Shown here one piece after another: positions 43,095 to 54,200 of a stretch of 64,000 nucleotides of DNA. The stretch is taken from NCBI GenBank assembly GCA_900539265.1, contig UQBM01000010.1, positions 4,277-68,276 on the forward strand, in the 5' to 3' direction. The DNA comes from an uncultured Mollicutes bacterium (GTDB lineage Bacteria > Bacillota_I > Bacilli_A > ML615J-28 > CAG-313). Both the position numbers and the translations under genes were made by a program. The notes under the pieces are model-generated. The model was given only the letters and a program-made list of their open reading frames with translations, was not told the origin of the DNA and did not search any database. The stretch's first letter is position 1. Every line of letters starts with the position of its first letter.

Positions 43095-45449
43095 TTATGA
43101 ATTAAAATTATCAAAATCACTTTCTTTTAATTCACTAAAAATGCTACCTAATTCATCTTCATCTTCTTCAATAATCCTTTTTATTGATTGATTTTTATTC
43201 ATTTCATCAAAATCAGAATTTATATATTCAATCAATTTATTCTTTAAAATAGTTTTACGATTATTTTCAATTTTTCTAATTCCTTGTTGCATTATTTGGA
43301 CATCACCAATTAAGATTAAAATCTTTTTTGCTCTTGTTATAGCTGTATAAATTAACTTACGCTTCAACATAACAAAATGTTTAGAAGAAATTGGCATAAT
43401 GACAATATCAAATTCACCACCTTGAGCTTTATGAACACTTATTGCATATGCTAAACTAAGATCCTCAAGTTCTTCTATTGAATATTCAATAATGTTTTGA
43501 TCAAAAGCAATTCTTAATCCAATAATTTTTAAATCTTTATAAATGAAAGAATGAATATAACCAACATCACCATTCATAATACCTTTTTCGGCTCGATTTA
43601 CTAATTGAATTACTTTATCATTTTCACGAAAAACTTGTCCATAATGTTTTATTTGTTCATTTTCATCTTTTAATGGATTGACAAGGTCTTGAATCTTAGA
43701 ATTAATTTCATTAATTCCACAGTCTCCTTTGTACATAGGAATAAGAATTTGTAAATCTTTCTTAATATCATATCCTCTTGAAATATATCGTGAAGTTGCA
43801 TCTACTAAAATTGATGATAAATGAGAATTATCAGTAGCAATGAAAACCCGATCATTTAATTTATCCAAAATATTTTCTGGTAAAATTCCTTCATTAATGT
43901 TATGAGCAAGTTTAATAATACTAGAATTTTCTGCTTGACGATGAATTTTAGTAAGTCTAATCGTTTTAATCTCTCTTGAATCAATCAAATCTTTTAACAC
44001 TTGTCCAGGACCAACACTAGGTAATTGATCAACATCACCAACAATAATAATTCTAGCATCATCTTGCATAGAAGTAATAAGTCTTGATGCTAGAGGTAAA
44101 TCCATCATTGAGGCTTCATCAACAATAATTAACTTTGCAGCAGTTTTATTATATTTTGAATAAGTAAAACTATTACCTCCCATATAACCTAAATATTTAT
44201 GAATGGTCATTGATGGCAATTGCGTCGATTCTTTAAGTCGTTTAGCTGCTTTTCCAGTTGGTGCAAGTAATGCAATGTAATCGGCTACTGTCGTGTTATC
44301 CTTATTCAGTTTTAGATACATTTCAATAATAGCTTTAACAATTGTTGTTTTACCAGTACCTGGACCTCCCGTAATAATTATAATAGGTTCAGTAAAAGCA
44401 CTTAAAATTGCATTTTCTTGTTCTTTACTAAATTCAAGATGTGAATGATTTTTAATTTTATAATAATTCTTATAAATATCACTTTCATCATATTTTATCA
44501 TTTTTTGATGAAGATCTCTTTTTCCTTTTAAAATTTTTGATAATTCTACAGCCAATTCTAATTCCTGAATATACATTTTATAATCAAAAATATTTTTATT
44601 TATGTCTATATAAATTTTCTTATTCGAAGAAAGAATTTCTAAAACTTTATCATATACATCCACATCAATATCTTGTCCTAAATATTTAATTGTATAATCG
44701 TATAAATCAATTTTAGCAATATAACTATTCCCAACACTATATAAAGATTCTTGCAAAACATATGTTATTAATGCTTTTAATCTAACAATGCTATTTTCTT
44801 TAATACCAATTTTTAAAGCAAAAGCATCATTTTTCTTGAACCCAAATCGTTCAATTTTTTCCATCAAAATATATGGATTCTCTAACACCATCTCTTTTGC
44901 CATATCGCCAAAAATGGAAATTATTTTATGAGCCATATCCATTGAAATACCATTATCTAAAAAAAAGACCACTGTTTCTTGATTAATTTGATCACTTATA
45001 ATACCTGTTTTAATAACTGTTTTTTGTTTATCTGTTAAATTAACTTTATTTAAAACATTTTCATTTTCCTTAATAAGGGTTAAACAATTTAGTCCTAGTT
45101 TCTCAACAATTGTTTTAGCAATTTTAGGACCAATTCCTGGAAACATATCACTAGATAAATAACTAATAATCCCTTGTTCAGTTTTAATAGCCTTTCTTTC
45201 AAAGCGATTAAATTTAAATTGTAATCCATAATTACGGTCTTTGACAAAGTCACCATCAAAAGTATATTCTTCCATTTCATGAGGTTCACGATCAAAATAA
45301 CCTACTAATGCAATAGTATTACCAACAATTTTGCTCTTTTTCATCGCAATTGTTTTATCTTTATAATCAAGTTCTAAAATTACTACTGTATACCCATTTT
45401 CAGGATTATAATAATTTATTCTTGTTATTATACCACTAATACTTTCCAA
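43095..45449 (-). CDS. recD2: RecD2-type ATP-dependent DNA helicase
   Basis: Superfamily 1B 5'-3' helicase of 784 residues acting in repair and fork maintenance without RecBC. N-terminal OB-like domain (SGIITRINYYNPENGYTVVI), helix-hairpin-helix region (YLSSDMFPGIGPKIAKTIVE), then the motor: Walker A ITGGPGTGKTTIVKAI, LLAPTGKAAKRL, LIIVDEASMMDLPLA (motif II), IIVGDVDQLPSVGPGQVL and the late AYAISVHKAQGGEFDIV. It starts with TTG at 45447-45449, seven bases after GGAGG. About 80 bp after mnmA, with a hairpin in the gap (about 45482-45520). Confidence 0.94.
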   Translation of the reverse strand: MESISGIITRINYYNPENGYTVVILELDYKDKTIAMKKSKIVGNTIALVGYFDREPHEMEEYTFDGDFVKDRNYGLQFKFNRFERKAIKTEQGIISYLSSDMFPGIGPKIAKTIVEKLGLNCLTLIKENENVLNKVNLTDKQKTVIKTGIISDQINQETVVFFLDNGISMDMAHKIISIFGDMAKEMVLENPYILMEKIERFGFKKNDAFALKIGIKENSIVRLKALITYVLQESLYSVGNSYIAKIDLYDYTIKYLGQDIDVDVYDKVLEILSSNKKIYIDINKNIFDYKMYIQELELAVELSKILKGKRDLHQKMIKYDESDIYKNYYKIKNHSHLEFSKEQENAILSAFTEPIIIITGGPGTGKTTIVKAIIEMYLKLNKDNTTVADYIALLAPTGKAAKRLKESTQLPSMTIHKYLGYMGGNSFTYSKYNKTAAKLIIVDEASMMDLPLASRLITSMQDDARIIIVGDVDQLPSVGPGQVLKDLIDSREIKTIRLTKIHRQAENSSIIKLAHNINEGILPENILDKLNDRVFIATDNSHLSSILVDATSRYISRGYDIKKDLQILIPMYKGDCGINEINSKIQDLVNPLKDENEQIKHYGQVFRENDKVIQLVNRAEKGIMNGDVGYIHSFIYKDLKIIGLRIAFDQNIIEYSIEELEDLSLAYAISVHKAQGGEFDIVIMPISSKHFVMLKRKLIYTAITRAKKILILIGDVQIMQQGIRKIENNRKTILKNKLIEYINSDFDEMNKNQSIKRIIEEDEDELGSIFSELKESDFDNFNS

Positions 45450-45527
45450 TCTGTAACCTCCTTCTATACTATAAATTATAATAAACGTGTTTAATCAACT
45501 ATTAAGTAAATTAAGCACGTTTGTTTT

Positions 45528-46658
45528 TTAATATTTCCTTAAAACATTATCCATATAGACTTTATCAATTGTTCCGCCTCCAAGGCAGTATTCACCATCA
45601 TAAAAAACGCAAGCTTGACCGGGAGTAATAGCTTTAACAGGCCTATTACATTTAACCTCTAAAGTATTTTGATCAATCCATGATACCATTATTTCTTCAT
45701 CTGGTTGGCGATATCTAAATTTTGCTGTCATTTTTTGATTATTACTAAAAGTTCCGTTAATTATATTAACATCAGTTACAATAACTCGGTTAGCATATAA
45801 AAGTTCCGTATCCTTACCTTGTCCAACAATTAACTGATTTTTAATTGTATCTTTTCCACATACAAACCAAGCCTCACCAGGGCCACCGATATGAAGACCT
45901 CTTCTTTGACCAATTGTATAATACATTACCCCATCGTGATGACCAACAATCTTGCCATCGGTTGATATAATTTCACCAGGAGTAGCAGGAATATAATTCA
46001 TTAAAAATTCTTTAAAATTTCTTTCTCCAATAAAACATACACCTGTAGAATCTTTTTTGTCAGCAACCACCAATTGATATTTTCTTGCAAGTTCTCTAAC
46101 TGATGGCTTCAACATATCTCCTATAGGAAATAATGCTTTAGCAAGTTGTTTAGAACTAAGCTGTGATAAGAAGTATGTTTGATCTTTATTTTCATCAATT
46201 CCTCTTAATAAATAGTGTTTATCACCATCATGAATAACTCTAGCATAATGTCCCATTGCAATATAATCTGCTCCAAGTTCAATAGCTTTATCTAAAAAAG
46301 TTTTAAATTTTATCTCTTTATTACATAAAATATCTGGATTAGGTGTCCTATTTTTTTTATATTCTGATAAGAAAAAACTAAAAACAGAATCCCAATATTC
46401 TTCAATAAAATCAACGCGGTGAAGTTTAATTCCTAATTGATGAGCTACTTTTTTAGCATCTTGATAATCTCTTTCTTGAGGACATACTTCATCCATTAAA
46501 TCGAGATTCCCAAGAACATCATTATTAATAGCTGAATCCCAATTGCGCATATACATAGCTTCTACGTCATATCCTTCTTCTTTTAATTTAATTAAAGCAA
46601 CACTACTATCTACTCCCCCAGATAAACCAACAATAACCTTTATTTTTTTATTTTTCAC
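45528..46658 (-). CDS. mnmA: tRNA-specific 2-thiouridylase MnmA
   Basis: Adds sulfur to U34 of tRNA-Lys, -Glu and -Gln. PP-loop SGGVDSS (residues 13-19), AMYMRNWDS, the catalytic Cys of LCNKEIKF and the second Cys of TGVCFIGERNFKEFL are present, with a C-terminal beta domain (QACVFYDGEYCLGGGTI). Length 376. The start is a GTG that shares its G with the uvrB stop (TAGTG), after AGGTGA. It is grouped with uvrB upstream and recD2 downstream. Confidence 0.96.
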   Translation of the reverse strand: MKNKKIKVIVGLSGGVDSSVALIKLKEEGYDVEAMYMRNWDSAINNDVLGNLDLMDEVCPQERDYQDAKKVAHQLGIKLHRVDFIEEYWDSVFSFFLSEYKKNRTPNPDILCNKEIKFKTFLDKAIELGADYIAMGHYARVIHDGDKHYLLRGIDENKDQTYFLSQLSSKQLAKALFPIGDMLKPSVRELARKYQLVVADKKDSTGVCFIGERNFKEFLMNYIPATPGEIISTDGKIVGHHDGVMYYTIGQRRGLHIGGPGEAWFVCGKDTIKNQLIVGQGKDTELLYANRVIVTDVNIINGTFSNNQKMTAKFRYRQPDEEIMVSWIDQNTLEVKCNRPVKAITPGQACVFYDGEYCLGGGTIDKVYMDNVLRKY

Positions 46659-48643
46659 TATTTTTCACCTGCTTTTAATTCAAAAATAATATCCCTAATA
46701 CTCATAGCTTCCTCAAAATTAAGTTTGCTTGCAGCATCCTTCATTTGTTTTTCAAGAGTTGTAATAATATTTTTTTGTTCAATTTTGGATGCCTTTTTAA
46801 AGGTTTCAACACTAATTATTTCATTGATATTTTCATTGACATTATCCGATTCAATGGATAAACTTTCACCAATTTCCTTTTTAATTGTTGTTGGTATAAT
46901 ATGATGAAGGCGGTTATATTCTTCTTGAATATGTCTTCTTCGGTTAGTTTCATCAATCGCTTTTTGCATCGATTCGGTAATACTATCAGCATACATTATA
47001 ACGCGTCCATCTTTATTACGAGCTGCTCTACCAATGGTTTGAATAAGTGACCTCTCACTTCTCAAAAAGCCTTCTTTGTCAGCATCTAAAATACATATCA
47101 AACTAACCTCAGGTATATCTAATCCCTCTCTTAAAAGATTAATACCAACTAATACATCATAAATTCCTTGCCGAAGTTTTCGAATAATTTCTAATCTTTC
47201 TAAAGCCTTAATTTCTGAATGTAAGTAGGCAACTTTAATACCATTATCTTTTAAATAAGCAGTTAAATCCTCGCTCATTTTAATTGTTAAAGTTGTAATT
47301 AAGGTTCTTTCATGTTTGTTAATCTGTTTTTTAAGATCAGACATTATATAATCAATTTGATTTTTGGTCCTTCTTACTTCAATTAAAGGATCAAGCAGAC
47401 CAGTTGGCCTAATAATTTGTTCAACGATTTCGTAACTACGTTTAAGTTCATAATCACCTGGAGTCGCTGAAACATATATAACTTGTTTAATTTTTTGTTC
47501 AAATTCTTCAAAATTTAATGGCCTATTATCAAGAGCCGATGGTAATCTAAAACCATAATCCACAAGAGTCTGTTTACGACTACGGTCACCATTAAACATC
47601 CCTCTAACCTGTGGAATCGTGACATGTGACTCATCAATGACCATCAAATAATCATCACCAAAAAAGTCAAGTAAAACAGATGGAGTTTCACCTGCTTCTC
47701 TTAAACTTAAATGCCTAGAATAATTTTCAACTCCACTACAACTTCCAATTTCTTTTAACATTTCAATATCATATCTTGTTCTTTGTTCAATTCGTTCGGC
47801 TTCTAATAATTGTCCTCGCTCATTAAAATATTGAATCCGTTCTTGTAATTCTTCCTCAATTCTTCTAATAGCTTCTTCTTTTTTAGCATCATTTAAAACG
47901 AAATGAGTTGCAGGAAAAATCGAAACAACATCTGTCAATTTAGTTACTTTACCAGTTGTAGTATCAAAATACGCAATACGTTCAATTTCATCATCAAAAA
48001 AGGTTACACGAATGCCATTATTACTTTCACTAGTAGGTAAGATATCTACATTATCACCCTTGACCCGAAAAGTTCCTCGTTCAAAATTAATATTATTTCT
48101 AACAAATTGCATTGATACTAATTTTTCTAAAAGGATATCTCTTTTAAAATGCTCAGCTTTTCTCAATACTAACATTGAATTTTCATAATCTTCTGGATCT
48201 CCAATTCCATAAATACAAGAGACAGAGGCCACAATAATAGTATCTCTTCGCTCTAAAATACTTTGGGTTGCCGAATGACGCATCTGATCTATTTCATCAT
48301 TAATACTAGAATCTTTTTCAATATACATATCTTTACTTGGAACATAAGCCTCAGGTTGATAGTAATCATAATATGAAATAAAATATTCCACACGATTTTC
48401 TGGAAATAAACTTTTAAGTTCTGCATAAAGTTGTCCTGCTAAAGTTTTATTGTGAGCAAGTACAATTGTTGGTTTATTAACATTGGCTATAACATTTGCA
48501 ATAGTAAAAGTTTTTCCCGTTCCAGTTGCGCCAAGCAGCGTTTGTTCACTAATGCCAAGTTCAATATTTTGTGTTAAATGTTTGATTGCCTCAATTTGAT
48601 CACCCATAGGTTGATATGGAGCAACAAGTTTAAACTTATTCAT
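46658..48643 (-). CDS. uvrB: UvrABC system protein B
   Basis: Damage-verifying helicase of nucleotide excision repair, 661 residues. Walker A LGATGTGKTFTIANV, beta-hairpin region YYDYYQPEAYVPSKDMYIEKD, DFFGDDYLMVIDESHVT, the helicase motif GINLLREGLDIPEVSLI and QTIGRAARN, and the C-terminal UVR motif (KQMKDAASKLNFEEAMSIRD) that binds UvrC are all intact. uvrA and uvrC are not within the window. One base separates it from the upstream membrane-protein gene. Confidence 0.97.
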   Translation of the reverse strand: MNKFKLVAPYQPMGDQIEAIKHLTQNIELGISEQTLLGATGTGKTFTIANVIANVNKPTIVLAHNKTLAGQLYAELKSLFPENRVEYFISYYDYYQPEAYVPSKDMYIEKDSSINDEIDQMRHSATQSILERRDTIIVASVSCIYGIGDPEDYENSMLVLRKAEHFKRDILLEKLVSMQFVRNNINFERGTFRVKGDNVDILPTSESNNGIRVTFFDDEIERIAYFDTTTGKVTKLTDVVSIFPATHFVLNDAKKEEAIRRIEEELQERIQYFNERGQLLEAERIEQRTRYDIEMLKEIGSCSGVENYSRHLSLREAGETPSVLLDFFGDDYLMVIDESHVTIPQVRGMFNGDRSRKQTLVDYGFRLPSALDNRPLNFEEFEQKIKQVIYVSATPGDYELKRSYEIVEQIIRPTGLLDPLIEVRRTKNQIDYIMSDLKKQINKHERTLITTLTIKMSEDLTAYLKDNGIKVAYLHSEIKALERLEIIRKLRQGIYDVLVGINLLREGLDIPEVSLICILDADKEGFLRSERSLIQTIGRAARNKDGRVIMYADSITESMQKAIDETNRRRHIQEEYNRLHHIIPTTIKKEIGESLSIESDNVNENINEIISVETFKKASKIEQKNIITTLEKQMKDAASKLNFEEAMSIRDIIFELKAGEK

Positions 48644-48644
48644 T

Positions 48645-49502
48645 TTACTTTCTCATATAAACAACATTTTTAGGATTTTTTAAATCGTATAAAATGTTGA
48701 TATATTGCTCTTGGGTTTCAGTATACATAAATGAATTCAAATTGGCTTTAATGAGCTCACCTTTATTATTATAAAACTCAATTTCAATTAAAGATTCTTT
48801 ATTACCTTTAGCATCTTTATTACGACCAAATTTAAATGTTTTTACCTCTGCCATGCATTTAGCACCATATAATTTTAAATAATTTTGATTTTCCTCTTTA
48901 GAAGCAGTCGTTAATCTTTCAATTAAATAAGGAATCGTTGTAATATACATAAAAAGTGGTAACATATATACAAGAATTGATGAAAAACTTGCACAATTAA
49001 ATAAATTTTCAGGATTAGTATTCGTTGAATTAAAAATATTAAAGCCACCAGATTTGATAATTAAAGTTGTAAACCAACCAGTCATAAAAATACCAACAAT
49101 AGCTAAAAAAGCATCTGTAACAAGTGGTGCTGATTTTATTTTAATTTTGTTACCCTCTAAATAAGTAGGAAAACAAGTAACTCTTTTCAAATCATCAACT
49201 TTAGGGTAATAAATTTCTAATTCTTGGTCAACATAATATTGATCATTGAAAGATTTTTCTGTAAATTCAAAGTAATCAACAAATTTAACAAAATTAGTAG
49301 GAGATAGATACTCCACTTTAACATATACACGTTTTTTTTCATGAATTATTTCCACAACTTTAGCATTAACCTTATTGTAGTCTTCTTTCATACTATTATT
49401 TACTTTAATTGCTCGAATTAAATTAATAATAAAGCATACAATGTAGCCAAACATAAAAGCCACAATACAAATATAATAAATTATACTTAATACAACATTC
49501 AT
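48645..49502 (-). CDS. Membrane protein with two DUF3592-like segments
   Basis: A 285-residue membrane protein of unknown function. An N-terminal membrane helix (about residues 5-30) is followed by a soluble DUF3592-like stretch (VNAKVVEIIHEKKRVYVKVEYL, then YYVDQELEIYYPKVDDLKRV). Two central membrane helices (DAFLAIVGIFMTGWFTTL and FSSILVYMLPLFMYITTI) lead to a second similar domain (AEVKTFKFGRNKDAKG to YDLKNPKNVVYMRK). The repeated layout suggests an internal duplication. It lies between rlmH and uvrB with close spacing. Confidence 0.78.
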   Translation of the reverse strand: MNVVLSIIYYICIVAFMFGYIVCFIINLIRAIKVNNSMKEDYNKVNAKVVEIIHEKKRVYVKVEYLSPTNFVKFVDYFEFTEKSFNDQYYVDQELEIYYPKVDDLKRVTCFPTYLEGNKIKIKSAPLVTDAFLAIVGIFMTGWFTTLIIKSGGFNIFNSTNTNPENLFNCASFSSILVYMLPLFMYITTIPYLIERLTTASKEENQNYLKLYGAKCMAEVKTFKFGRNKDAKGNKESLIEIEFYNNKGELIKANLNSFMYTETQEQYINILYDLKNPKNVVYMRK

Positions 49503-49511
49503 AACAACCTC

Positions 49512-49973
49512 CTATTTATGATACTCTTTATGATGAATAATCGTTAGTGCCCGATATAATTGTTCCATTAGTATTAATCTCATTAATTGATGGGGAAAGG
49601 TCATATCCGAAAATGATAAACGAAAATTACTTCGTTTTTTTACCTCTTCACTTAATCCGTTAGAGCCACCAATAATAAAAGTAATTTTAGATGTTCCATA
49701 GGTGAACTGATTCTCTAAATATCTACTAAAAGTGATACTATCAAGCTTTTTTCCTAAAATTTCTAAAGTGATTATATGTTCATCACTATTCACTTTTTCT
49801 AAAATTTCAAATCCTTCATTTTCAATATTTTTTGAAATATCCGAAGTATTATACTCTTTTAATTCTAATATTTGAAGTTTTTGAAAACCTTCAATTCTTT
49901 TTTTATATTCATTGATACCATCTACCAAAAACGTTTCTTTAAGTTTACCAATACAAATTATCTTAATCATCAT
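49512..49973 (-). CDS. rlmH: 23S rRNA (pseudouridine1915-N3)-methyltransferase RlmH
   Basis: SPOUT methyltransferase of 153 residues that modifies helix 69 of 23S rRNA in the 70S ribosome. Start KIICIGKLKE, then the knot region with FIIGGSNGLSEEV and LSFSDMTFPHQLMRLILMEQLYRA, ending HKEYHK, all typical. Its ATG overlaps the TGA stop of walJ (ATGA). walJ-rlmH adjacency is conserved in Bacilli. Confidence 0.96.
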   Translation of the reverse strand: MMIKIICIGKLKETFLVDGINEYKKRIEGFQKLQILELKEYNTSDISKNIENEGFEILEKVNSDEHIITLEILGKKLDSITFSRYLENQFTYGTSKITFIIGGSNGLSEEVKKRSNFRLSFSDMTFPHQLMRLILMEQLYRALTIIHHKEYHK

Positions 49974-50758
49974 TTAACCTCAATTATTGGTAATGCCTCA
50001 TATTGTTTGGCAATTTGGATTTGACATGGAATTTTTCCATCAAAAATCTTCATTACTTCATTATAGGCCAAACTTTCTAGATTACATTCCTCACTTAAAT
50101 GTGATAAAACTACCACTCTAACATATTGATAATTAAAACCCTTTAAATAATTTGAACATTGCATATTGGATAAATGACCATTATTAGATAAAATTCTTTG
50201 AATTAATGGCCAAGTTCTTTTACTCTCTTTCAACATCTGAACATCATGATTAGACTCAATCGAAATAACTTGTAAATTAGCAATTATCGATAAGTATTCC
50301 TCTGGTATATAACCAGTGTCAGTAATATAACCATAAGTTTTATTACCAGATCCCTTTTCTTTAAATAAATATCCAAAACAACAACTAGCATCATGTGACA
50401 ATTTCATTGGAACCACAAAAAGATCATCTAAATCATAGCGATTATTTTCTCTAATAAAATAAACTGGTAAATTATTTAATTCCCCATTTAATCTTACATT
50501 TAAAATTTTATAAACTTCTTCACTTAAATAAATTTTAGCTTTTGTTTTAATTGCAATACTTACTAAATATTTAACATGATCAGTATGTTCATGTGTTATT
50601 AAAATTGCATCTAATTTATCTAATAAAATGCCTTTTGATAAAAGTCGATTCTTTATTTGTAAATAACTAATTCCTGCATCAAGCAAAATTTTATTATTTT
50701 TTGTTTGAATATATGTAGCATTACCTTTAGAGCCACTTGCTAGTACAATTATTTCCAT
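49970..50758 (-). CDS. walJ: Metallo-beta-lactamase-fold hydrolase WalJ/YycJ
   Basis: Metal-dependent hydrolase of 262 residues, probably a DNA exonuclease-like enzyme linked with the WalRK region in Bacilli. Motifs: LASGSKGNATYIQTKNNKILLDAG at the start (two segments of the fold), ITHEHTDHVKYL (HxHxDH) and ISIESNHDVQML. walK and walR are not in the window. It ends in TGA, evidence that UGA is a stop in this organism. Its ATG at 50756-50758 follows a GGGA-type site. Confidence 0.92.
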   Translation of the reverse strand: MEIIVLASGSKGNATYIQTKNNKILLDAGISYLQIKNRLLSKGILLDKLDAILITHEHTDHVKYLVSIAIKTKAKIYLSEEVYKILNVRLNGELNNLPVYFIRENNRYDLDDLFVVPMKLSHDASCCFGYLFKEKGSGNKTYGYITDTGYIPEEYLSIIANLQVISIESNHDVQMLKESKRTWPLIQRILSNNGHLSNMQCSNYLKGFNYQYVRVVVLSHLSEECNLESLAYNEVMKIFDGKIPCQIQIAKQYEALPIIEVK

Positions 50759-50829
50759 ATTCCCTCACCAATAATAAATTATATCATAAATGCAAGATTT
50801 TAGCAAACTAGATAATAATAAATAAAAAA

Positions 50830-50853
50830 ATTAAAAACCTCTTTTTCAAGAGG
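50830..50853 (-). terminator. Terminator of the YjcZ-like gene
   Basis: CCTCTT-TTTC-AAGAGG (50838-50853) with TTTTT following on the minus strand. Confidence 0.85.
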
Positions 50854-50873
50854 CTTAATAAAAAGATTTCATG

Positions 50874-50963
50874 TTAGAATCCCCAGCATGCGCCAATAAT
50901 AGCAAGTAAAATAAATAGAACTAATATGAAAGCATACCCATATTCACCACGGCATTGATTCAT
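50874..50963 (-). CDS. YjcZ-family sporulation-associated peptide
   Basis: A 29-residue peptide translated by hand: MNQCRGEYGYAFILVLFI, continuing LLAIIGACWGF. It has the YjcZ pattern of a short polar/Gly/Tyr head and one membrane helix ending in IIGAxW. B. subtilis YjcZ-type peptides are made late in sporulation, and their role is poorly known. AGGGGG lies seven bases before this ATG (an in-frame ATG at 50966 is the alternative), and a clean terminator follows, so it is a stand-alone gene. A sigma-K-like -10 (CATAAATTA, 51012-51020 on the minus strand) lies upstream without a good -35. Confidence 0.8.
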   Translation of the reverse strand: MNQCRGEYGYAFILVLFILLAIIGACWGF

Positions 50964-51138
50964 CATTCTTCCCCCTTTCACTATTGATAATGAGCTATCA
51001 TTTTACACTCTTAATTTATGAAGTTTTTTTTTATATGACTATTACTTTTGCCCATTAGAATAATTTCACATTAATTTCACATTTAACTATCTTTTTTAAA
51101 AAAAGTTGTATTTAGTTATTAAAAATAGCTTTTATAAG

Positions 51139-51167
51139 TTGAATTTTTTTATAAAAAATGGTAAAAT
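51139..51167 (+). promoter_or_regulatory. SigA-type promoter of the PrsA/SurA-like pair
   Basis: TTGAAT (51139-51144), 17 bp, TAAAAT (51162-51167), 45 bp before the ATG. Confidence 0.7.
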
Positions 51168-51212
51168 ATAAACGTTAAAAATTTTTTAATTTCAAGAAAG
51201 GAAACAAAAAAG

Positions 51213-54200
51213 ATGAAAATTTTTAAGAAACTATTGCCTGTTGTAATAGGACTTTCTTTAATTATTGTAATTGCTATAACAATTGTTATTGTTAATGCAA
51301 CAAACAGTAAAACACCAAAATTAAGTAATGGTGATGAAAGTTACTTACATTTTGGCAACCTAAATGTAACAAAGCAAAATATATATGATGCTTTAAAAAA
51401 AGATTATGGCGTAGTTGAATTAACTCGTTTAATTGACACCTATCTGTATAAAGATGAAATCGCAAAGGTAAAAGACGAAGATTTAATTCCTTATATTGAA
51501 AATGATATCTTCGGCGAAGACTTTAAAGGTGACAAACAAAAAGAATGGGATGATGTCATTGAATCCTTAATCATAACTGGTGTCATAACCAAAGCGGATG
51601 CTGATGAAAATAGTGCATATGATGCTTATACTAGTAAAGTATGGACAAAAGTAAAAGATTACTATCGTTTACAATATGCAAAAGAAGTTTGGGCAAAAGC
51701 AGAATATCTAAAAAGATATGAGAAAGACCGCGTAGAAAATGGTAAAACTGGCTTATTTGATGATGAAGATATTGAAGAATATTTCGAAGATAATTTTGGT
51801 AAAACAACAACTGGCTTATTCATTCCTTTTACAAGTAAAGCTGCTGCTGATGCAATGATGAAAAAGTATGGCATTAATCCTGATGCCTCTAAATCGACAT
51901 CATCTACTAATCAACTTGCAGGATGGGTAAAATCAACCTTTAATCCAGAAGTTAAAGAATACCCTACTCTTCATGATTATTTAACACCAGATGAAGTGAT
52001 TGCAGCATTCATCGGAATGTATAATGAAGTTTGGGCTTATACCAATAATGGTGATGATATCATTACGGCCGATTATTATACAACATCAGTAAGTGAATCA
52101 AGAACTTTACAACTAGTAAAGGTTGCTTTAGATGAACAAATGAAAAAATATGCTACTATTAAAGGTGATTTAAATTTACCACTAGAAGTTGTAATTAATG
52201 GTAGTGATAAAAATGCTACAATTGAATGGGAAACAGTTGATGAAGAAAACTTTAAATTAGATAGTGAAACTGGTATGATAACAGTTACCCGTGCATCTTC
52301 TAAAATTTCACAAACAATTAAAGGTATCCTAAAATTTGGCGAAACAACTCTTGAAGTAACTTATAAAGTGGAAGTTTCAGCAACAAGTTCTGATGATTCT
52401 GAAAAAGAAGAAACCAAAACCGTTGTTATTGAGGCTTTAGATGTAGTTTTAGACTATAACTTTACTTTAAATAATGATATTTCTAAATATTCTCAATTTA
52501 TTTGGGAAGTAACTGATGATAGTGATTATGCTAAATATCTAACTTCTACTTCTACTAAATTAACTTATTCAGATGATGCTGCAGAATTCTATAAATCTTA
52601 TTCAGTAAAACTTGAAAGTGTTGGCGATTATTATTGCTTATTTATTAAACTTGGCGAAGGTGAGGAACCAACACTTGAAAATTCTCGTGATGAAGTGATT
52701 AAACAAATGACAGAAGATTTATATAAAGTTGGCGAAAATGAAAAAGCTAATATTGAAAGAATGTACTATGTTAGACGTCAAGAAAGTGGTCTAAAAATCT
52801 ATGACAAATTTATTGAGGCTATTTATGAATATAACTATAATACTTTCTATAGCACCACTTTGAGTGAAAAAGATTTTGATGAATATAAAACTAGTCGTAA
52901 AAACAAGAAAAAAATAGTTGCTGTAGTAGATGGTTTAGAGATTACACCTGATCAATTATTTGCTGAAATGGAAGCAAAATATGGCGCAACTTACGTTAAA
53001 TCTTACGTTGATCAATATTATATTATTAATAGTGATTTTAATACATCTCTTAACCCTTGGAAAGATATTAAAGATGAAGATTATATCAAATCTTTATTAA
53101 AATCTGATATTTCTTCCTTTAAACAAAACTTTGAACTTGATTACTTTACATATGCATATCTTGCATACTATGGATATATTCCTAATTTTCCTGCATCATA
53201 TGGATGGAAAAACTTTATTCATGATTACTTTGGTGCTAATTCTGAAGAAGAATTACTAATAAATCGAAATTATGGTGGTAAAATTTATATTGATGTCTTA
53301 GAAAAATATACTGAATCGCTTTATAATTTTGAAAGAATCAAAGAAGCAATGGAAAAAGCTCAAAATGAAGTTTATAAAGTTGATGTAATGAATCTAATAA
53401 TTTCTGTTGATTATGATTATGATGGAACTCCTGATACAAAAATTGTTGAAAGCAATAAAGATGATGTAACAGAAGAAAATTGGACTTCTGAACAAATTGA
53501 ACTTGCAGAAGAACTTGCAACATTAATTATGACAAGATATGATGAAGTTTTAGCAACTGGTACAATTTCAGATAAACTTACAGAAGTTGTTACTGTTTAT
53601 AAAAATGCTAAATATGAAGTAGTTAATAACCCTACCACTTTAGAAGAAGCTTTTGGTAAATATAAAGTTGCTGGTTTACAAATTAAATTTGAAAAATCTG
53701 CTAATTATGATCATACATCTTCTTTAGTTGAAGAATTTAAAGATGCAATGCTTGAAATGTGGAATTATGCTAATGACAATGGTCTTGTTTATGATTCAAA
53801 AGCTGCTGAGGATAATACTAATTATACCAATCCAATAGTTGAAGCTTTAAAATATAATATTGTAAATAAGGATCAAAATTATTCATTTGCAACTTCTTAT
53901 GGTTTCCATGCTGTAGCAGTTGAAAAAGCTTATGACTTTGTTGATCAACCTACCGAAGATGAAATCAAACTATATGAAGCATCAACTAAACTTACCGAAA
54001 CTCAATCTAGTTTGACAACTGCTAAAAAGAATTTAGAAAGTGCTTCTGGCAATGAAACTGCAGTAACTTCTTACAAAGAACAAATTAAACAATTAGAAGT
54101 TAAAGTTGATGAATATGCTAAAGAAGTTAAAGAACTAATGGAAAAATTAGGTTTAGATTTAGAAGACTTTGATGATGAAAATAAAACTTATACATTAGAT

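Noticed and set aside
49970..49973. Mycoplasma-type code with UGA as Trp
   Set aside because: walJ ends in TGA at its natural length, and Trp codons elsewhere are TGG.
53338..53523. Minus-strand frame rich in Gln, Leu and His inside the PrsA/SurA-like gene
   Set aside because: Shadow of Glu/Lys-rich codons on the coding strand; no ribosome site.
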